From assembly GCF_009604425.1 (NCBI RefSeq), contig NZ_WEGI01000008.1, positions 310,001 to 374,000 of the forward strand: a stretch of 64,000 bases of DNA, read 5' to 3'. How positions within the stretch are numbered: position 1 is the stretch's first letter; each line of letters starts with the position of its first letter. A program made the position numbers and the translations under genes. Below are positions 60,013 through 64,000 of the stretch, piece by piece. The notes beneath the pieces were generated by a model, which worked only from the letters and a program-made list of their open reading frames with translations, was not told where the DNA came from and ran no database searches. This stretch comes from Nocardia aurantia (GTDB lineage: Bacteria; Actinomycetota; Actinomycetes; Mycobacteriales; Mycobacteriaceae).

Positions 60013-60393
60013 TCAGGCCGGGCCCAGTACCCGGGTCCGCACTTCCTCGGTCCACTGCACGTACTCGACGTCGGCGCCGTCGGGATGTCGCAGGTAGGCG
60101 ACCGTGCCGGTCGGGACGGCGACCGGTTCGGCGTGCAGGGTCGCGCCGGCCTCGGACAATTCGGTGATCGTGGCGGCGAGGTCGTCGACGATCACCGGAC
60201 CCGCTGTGGTTCGGTACTTGTCGACGGCTGCGGGCGGGCCGCCGATCAGCAGGAAATCCCCGATCGCGGCGAGTTCCGCCGCCTCGAAGGCGAATCGGAG
60301 ATCCGGCGGAGTGCCCACCAGCCGCGTGTAGAGCGGTAGCGCACTGTCCAGGTCGGCGACGAACAGCCGGGCGTATGTTTTGAGAATCTGCAC
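60013..60393 (-). CDS. VOC-family (glyoxalase-like) protein
   Basis: 126 residues: LKTYARLFVADLDSALPLYTRLVG, FAFEAAELAAIGDFLLIGG, VIVDDLAATITELSEAGATLH and TVAYLRHPDGADVEYVQW. Typical single-VOC unit with a lost or changed metal site; ligand unknown. GTG start at 60393. It is divergent from the HxlR gene (57 bp between), so probably regulated by it. Confidence 0.88.
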   Translation of the reverse strand: MQILKTYARLFVADLDSALPLYTRLVGTPPDLRFAFEAAELAAIGDFLLIGGPPAAVDKYRTTAGPVIVDDLAATITELSEAGATLHAEPVAVPTGTVAYLRHPDGADVEYVQWTEEVRTRVLGPA

Positions 60394-60450
60394 CGGCCGG
60401 ACGCTACCGAGCGACCGTCGCCGGCGGCAGTACGCACAGAAAGGTGAGCG

Positions 60451-60813
60451 GTGTCCGGTAGCGGAGAACCCGGCGAGCGGGCGGCCCGCGCGATCGCGCT
60501 GCGCGTTTTCGCCGCGGTGTCGACCAAATGGGGCCTGCGTGTCCTGGAGGAGATCGCCGGGGGCCGTACGCGTTTCCGCGAGCTGCACCGCGCGATCGAT
60601 GGGATCAGTTTCCGGATGCTGACTCTCACGCTGCGCGAGCTGGAACACAACGGGGTGCTCACCCGCTACGACCACCACACCGCCAACCCGCGGGTCGACT
60701 ACGCCCTCACCGAGGCCGGTACCCAGCTGCTGGCGACCGTGCACGGCCTGTGCGGCTGGTCCCGCACCCATCTCGACAGCCTGCTGACCGCTCCCGCTCA
60801 CCGGCCGGAGTGA
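60451..60813 (+). CDS. HxlR-family regulator
   Basis: 120 residues: FAAVSTKWGLRVLEEIAGGRTRFRELHRAIDGISFRMLTLTLRELEHNGVLTRYDHHTANPRVDYALTEAG, the HxlR winged helix. The N-terminal cysteine that many redox HxlR proteins have is absent. GTG start at 60451 preceded by AAAGGTGAG. Divergent from the VOC gene and probably its regulator. Confidence 0.92.
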   Translation: MSGSGEPGERAARAIALRVFAAVSTKWGLRVLEEIAGGRTRFRELHRAIDGISFRMLTLTLRELEHNGVLTRYDHHTANPRVDYALTEAGTQLLATVHGLCGWSRTHLDSLLTAPAHRPE

Positions 60814-61013
60814 ACCCTATGACGCTTCGCACCGGTCGGAGCGTGGCGGGCATCGGCTCGGCGAGCACGGACACCTGGGCACCGCTTCCCCGGCCGCCGA
60901 CGCTCCACCGTCCTGCGAGGGCAGCGGCGGGCCGGAGCAGAAGTGCTCGGCCGCATGATCATTCGCCGCACCGGAGCGTGACCGACCCGACTTGCCACTC
61001 GTAGCATGGCGAT

Positions 61014-61868
61014 ATGCGAGCGGTGGTGGCGATTCCCGGTGTCGCGGCGGAGGTTCAGGTCGCGGTGCCCGCGTGGGGGAGTCCGGCGGGCGTCAGCATG
61101 GCGGGATTCCGTGGGCGGGCGGATCACTCGGTCGAGATGCGGATGGTGCCGTATCCGGCGCTCACCGTGTTCATCGACTTCGGTTCCGCCGGACTGATTC
61201 TCGATGCCGGGGGCGCTTCCCGGCGGGGGAGCGCGGTGGTCGGGCTCGCGCCCGGCACGCTGCGCGCGGAGTGCGGGCGGGAGGCCGATTGCCTGCAGAT
61301 CCGGCTGTCGCCGGTGGTGGCGCACACGATGCTGGGGGACGGCGCGGATTCGTCGGGGGCCGTGTTGTCGCTGGAGGATCTGTGGGGGCGGGAGGCCGGG
61401 CGCATCCAGGAACGGTTGCATGCCGCGAAGTCGTGGGACGAGCGGTTCGGGCTCGCGGCCGAAGTGCTGACGCGGCGGTCCGCGGCGGGGCGGGCGGTGG
61501 ATCCCGAGATCGGGTTCGTGTGGCGGCGGATGGTGGCGAATCGAGGGCGGGTCCGGGTCGAGCGGTTGGCGGACGAGGTGGGGTGGAGCCGGAAACGGTT
61601 GTGGGCCAGGTTCGGTGCGCAGATCGGTCTCACGCCCAAGCGAGCGGCGAATCTGATTCGCTTCGATCACGTGGCGCATCGGCTCGCCGCCGGGCACAGC
61701 GCGGCGGCGGTGGCGGTGGAGAGCGGGTTCGCCGATCAGTCGCATCTGCATCGGGACGCGATGGCCTTCGCCGGGTTGACCCCGGCCGGGGTCGCGGGCG
61801 CGCCGTGGCTCGCGGTGGACGACGTCGCTTGGTCTGCCACGATTCCGGGGCGTGCGCGGAGGCGATGA
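61014..61868 (+). CDS. AraC-family regulator
   Basis: 284 residues. The N-terminal ~160 residues form a ligand/cupin-like domain; the C-terminal double helix-turn-helix reads RVRVERLADEVGWSRKRLWARFGAQIGLTPKRAANLIRF and AAAVAVESGFADQSHLHRDAMAFAGLTP. The target is unknown; no neighbouring gene is divergent from it. Start ATG 61014; the stretch before it (about 200 bp after the HxlR gene) holds nothing recognisable. Confidence 0.92.
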   Translation: MRAVVAIPGVAAEVQVAVPAWGSPAGVSMAGFRGRADHSVEMRMVPYPALTVFIDFGSAGLILDAGGASRRGSAVVGLAPGTLRAECGREADCLQIRLSPVVAHTMLGDGADSSGAVLSLEDLWGREAGRIQERLHAAKSWDERFGLAAEVLTRRSAAGRAVDPEIGFVWRRMVANRGRVRVERLADEVGWSRKRLWARFGAQIGLTPKRAANLIRFDHVAHRLAAGHSAAAVAVESGFADQSHLHRDAMAFAGLTPAGVAGAPWLAVDDVAWSATIPGRARRR

Positions 61869-62082
61869 CCGGATCGCTGTCGGCTGGTGTCGAACGCGGT
61901 CGGATGGGTGCGCGCACTCGTGGTCGTGGTGCGGAATTCAAGTGGAGTGAATGTTCGTTCGGGCAGGTTGCAGGTGTCGCGCGCGGGCGAGTAGGGTCGG
62001 CCGCAGCCGATCCGGGGCGTGAAGCAGGCCGACCTCGGTGATCCGGTCGATCGACCCAGTGCCGATGCCGAGGGGGATTCGC

Positions 62083-62652
62083 ATGAACGGTTGGAGGCGG
62101 GTGCTCGGGAGCGCTTGTGCGCTCGGTGTTTCGGGGGTCTTGGTGGTCGGGTGTTCGGACGGTGGGGGGACGAACTCCGGGACCGGTACCACGGTGTCGT
62201 CGACGGCGTTGCCGCCCGCACCGACGGGGTTCGATCCGTGCTCCGGTGTGTTGAAGCCGGTGCTGGATTCTGAACAGCTCCATGGCCAGGAGAACGCTGA
62301 CTCGAACGGCAACGGCGGCACCCAGTGGCGAGGGTGCACGTGGGTTCAGTCCGACGGGTACTCGACATCGATTCGAGTTACCAACATCACCTTGTCGATG
62401 ATTCGCCAGAATGGTGGTTTCAGAGTGGCTGAGGAGTTGACGATCGATGGTCGATCGGCCGTCACGTATCACGACAGTGACGCTGTAGATCTCCGGCACG
62501 AATGTCTTCTCAACGTCGGGCTGACGGGCGGAAGTTTGGAACTTTCGCTGAACAATCCAGCATCGAATCGCCTCACCGGGAGTGTGGATACTTGTGAGAT
62601 CGCGAAAAGGCTTGCAGGCAAGATGGTTCCGTTGATTCCGGCATCGGTGTGA
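62083..62652 (+). CDS. DUF3558-like lipoprotein
   Basis: 189 residues. Lipoprotein signal MNGWRRVLGSACALGVSGVLVVGCSDG, with the lipobox Cys at about 24. After a Thr/Ser-rich linker comes PTGFDPCSGVLKPVLDSEQL, WRGCTWVQSDGY and the C-terminal CEIAKRLAGKMVPLIP; cysteines are placed as in DUF3558 proteins. Function unknown; the family is frequent in Nocardia and Mycobacterium. The ATG at 62083 is chosen over 62038 because only it gives a clean lipoprotein signal. The helical gene starts 48 bp after. Confidence 0.83.
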   Translation: MNGWRRVLGSACALGVSGVLVVGCSDGGGTNSGTGTTVSSTALPPAPTGFDPCSGVLKPVLDSEQLHGQENADSNGNGGTQWRGCTWVQSDGYSTSIRVTNITLSMIRQNGGFRVAEELTIDGRSAVTYHDSDAVDLRHECLLNVGLTGGSLELSLNNPASNRLTGSVDTCEIAKRLAGKMVPLIPASV

Positions 62653-62700
62653 CATCGATGTTCACGTTGATATCGACACCGGCTCTGAGGGTTGACTCGT

Positions 62701-63213
62701 ATGGCCGGTGAAGAGGGCTCACCGCCAAGGCCGCTGTCGGATCTGATCGCGGAGGCACGAGAGGGTCGCTTGACGGTCGATTTCGACAGCGATATGCGTG
62801 TCAACGCTGAAGAGTTTGTGTACATCGAACGTGACTGTCAAGCCTTCAAGGACTCCATCCGAGGGCTTCAGCAGACCGCGATCAACATCCGTAATCAGAA
62901 GAAGTGGGGCTTGGGCGAGGACCAGAGCATCCTCACTTCGGCGCAGACCATAGTGCATCGGTTCCGCTCGAAAGCGGCGATTGTCGACCCGGGCAAAGAC
63001 TCGGCCAACAACACTTTCGACATCCTCGAGCAGCATTACCAGATCGTGGATGCGTTGCAGGAATTGCACAGAGTGATCGCGCAGCGGTACATCGAAGCGG
63101 ATCAGGTGTTCGCCGACCGGTACCACGAACTGATGGCGAACACGCCACCGAGTTCGATCGGGAATGCGGCGTTGCAGGGACCGATGCAGGCGGGGGAAGG
63201 GAAGTGGCGTTAG
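62701..63213 (+). CDS. Helical protein paired with the DUF3558-like lipoprotein
   Basis: 170 residues, soluble and mostly helical: EEFVYIERDCQAFKDSIRGLQQTAINIRNQKKWGLGEDQSILTSAQTIVHRF and a second long helix NNTFDILEQHYQIVDALQELHRVIAQRYIEADQVF. The spacing suggests a two-helix hairpin like secreted ESX-type substrates, but there is no WxG and no YxxxD/E tail that I can confirm. ATG at 62701. GC is lower than in most neighbours. Function unknown. Confidence 0.7.
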   Translation: MAGEEGSPPRPLSDLIAEAREGRLTVDFDSDMRVNAEEFVYIERDCQAFKDSIRGLQQTAINIRNQKKWGLGEDQSILTSAQTIVHRFRSKAAIVDPGKDSANNTFDILEQHYQIVDALQELHRVIAQRYIEADQVFADRYHELMANTPPSSIGNAALQGPMQAGEGKWR

Positions 63214-63257
63214 CCGCCCCGGAACATTTTTCCAAGACCCCGGGCGCCGACCGGGGC

Positions 63258-64000
63258 ATGCTGACCACCATGTTTGTGCAGAAAACGAGGAAACCGCCCC
63301 GATCGAGGACCGGCGGAACCGTCCGCGCGCTGCTGCGGCTGGCCGCTCTCGCCGCAGCGCTGACGATCACCGGCGGACTGGTCGCCGCCGGTCCGGCCGG
63401 CGCCGACGACACCGGAACCGTCTGGCTGTGCCGGCCCGGTCTGTCCGATGACCCGTGCGGCGGCGGCACCGGTGCGCCGATCGACTGTTTCTACGTGTAT
63501 CCCACGGTGTCGGTACAACCGTCGCAGAACGCGAATCTGGACATCGATCCCGAGCAGCGCGCCGCCGCGGCGGATCAGGCGGCGCCGTTCGACGGCCGCT
63601 GCAACGTATGGGCCCCGATCTACCGGCAGAGCACCGTCGCCGGATTGCTCAACTCGCCCGGCGCCCGGCGAGCTCCCGCGCTGGATGTCGCGTACGACAG
63701 CCTCGAAACAGCGTGGGACGACTACCTCGCTCACCACAACCACGGTCGCGGCGTGGTGCTGATCGGGCATTCGCAGGGTTCGATGATGTTGCGGGCGTTG
63801 ATCCGTCATCGCATCGACGGCACTCCGCAGCAGCGGCTGCTGGTATCGGCGATCATCCCCGGCGCCGATGTGCTTGTCGCGCAGGGGAAGACGACCGGTG
63901 GTGATTTCGCGTCGGTACCGGCGTGCACCGATGGTCACCAGATCGGTTGCGTGCTGGCCTGGTCGACGTTCGCGGGCCGGCCGCCGGCGGACGCGAAATT
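63258..64000 (+). CDS. DUF3089-type exported alpha/beta hydrolase (cut by the right edge)
   Basis: About 247 residues are in the window. A signal peptide with basic start and hydrophobic core (LLRLAALAAALTITGGLVAAG) ends near AGADD. The DUF3089 domain then shows VWLCRPGLSDDPC, DCFYVYPTVS and the nucleophile elbow GVVLIGHSQGSMMLRALI with the catalytic Ser. Cysteines indicate disulphides, as in cutinase-like lipases. An ATG at 63270 is the alternative start. The remaining active-site residues lie beyond 64000. Likely a secreted lipase or esterase. Confidence 0.9.
   Translation, partial: MLTTMFVQKTRKPPRSRTGGTVRALLRLAALAAALTITGGLVAAGPAGADDTGTVWLCRPGLSDDPCGGGTGAPIDCFYVYPTVSVQPSQNANLDIDPEQRAAAADQAAPFDGRCNVWAPIYRQSTVAGLLNSPGARRAPALDVAYDSLETAWDDYLAHHNHGRGVVLIGHSQGSMMLRALIRHRIDGTPQQRLLVSAIIPGADVLVAQGKTTGGDFASVPACTDGHQIGCVLAWSTFAGRPPADAK

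Overview
The window is high-GC actinobacterial DNA with dense, codon-biased genes, frequent GTG starts, ATGA/GTGA stop-start overlaps and plausible leaderless starts. A mycolic-acid actinomycete of the Nocardiaceae, most likely Nocardia, fits best. The block at 1.5-10.2 kb has the gene content and order that I recall for Mycobacterium tuberculosis Rv3197-Rv3193c: ABC1 kinase, ThiF-like protein, zincin-like protein, PDZ/Lon-like protease and UPF0182 protein. A full-length PknK homologue, an Rpf and a mycobacterial-type initiator tRNA point the same way. All assignments come from reading the sequence; no database search was run.

Layout. 0-1.3 kb: partial cupin gene and a TetR regulator. 1.5-10.2 kb: the conserved Rv3193c-Rv3197-like block. 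10.2-12.8 kb: an Rpn/PD-(D/E)XK-like protein with a detached tail-like ORF, then an Rpf gene with a structured leader and a candidate CRP site. 12.7-14.3 kb: thiolase/DUF35 pair. 14.57 kb: initiator tRNA with terminator. 14.7-19.7 kb: AHSA1/ArsR operon, SigB/SigF-type sigma factor, VOC protein, a coupled pair of paralogous-domain proteins and a membrane protein. 19.7-25.3 kb: Cys-rich miniprotein, Ohr/TetR pair, pknK and an SDR. 25.6-28.3 kb: NERD nuclease-like gene, Fic gene and an exported Gly/Ala-rich protein. 28.3-29.1 kb: gene-poor stretch with a 38-bp tandem repeat. 29.1-31.5 kb: LysE exporter and ABC-F protein.

31.5-39.5 kb is a catabolic island. A LysR regulator is divergent from FAD monooxygenase, extradiol dioxygenase, two SDRs and a C-C hydrolase-like enzyme; a second operon holds FAH-family and cyclase-family hydrolases. 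Together they could hydroxylate, cleave and hydrolyse an aromatic or heteroaromatic ring of unknown identity. 39.7-41.6 kb: SnoaL gene and an SRPBCC/EVE/MarR operon with its operator. 41.7-46.4 kb: ABC importer (ATPase, lipoprotein, fused permease) translationally coupled to an SbcD-like phosphoesterase. 46.6-51.0 kb: a reduced conservon (sensor kinase and DUF742) coupled to a peptide-type binding lipoprotein.

51.1-64 kb is a mosaic of small regulator/enzyme pairs: peroxiredoxin-like/TetR, SnoaL/TetR, TetR/DoxX, VOC/HxlR. Among them are an ARPP-1-like/vWA two-gene module whose vWA gene carries a frameshift, a Phd-VapC toxin-antitoxin, a SUKH-type protein, an SDR remnant, an AraC regulator, a DUF3558-like lipoprotein with a helical partner, and a DUF3089 hydrolase cut by the right edge. 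The best candidates for undescribed biology are the vWA/ARPP-1 module, the phosphoesterase-coupled importer, the reduced conservon, the NERD-Fic pair and the ring-cleavage island.
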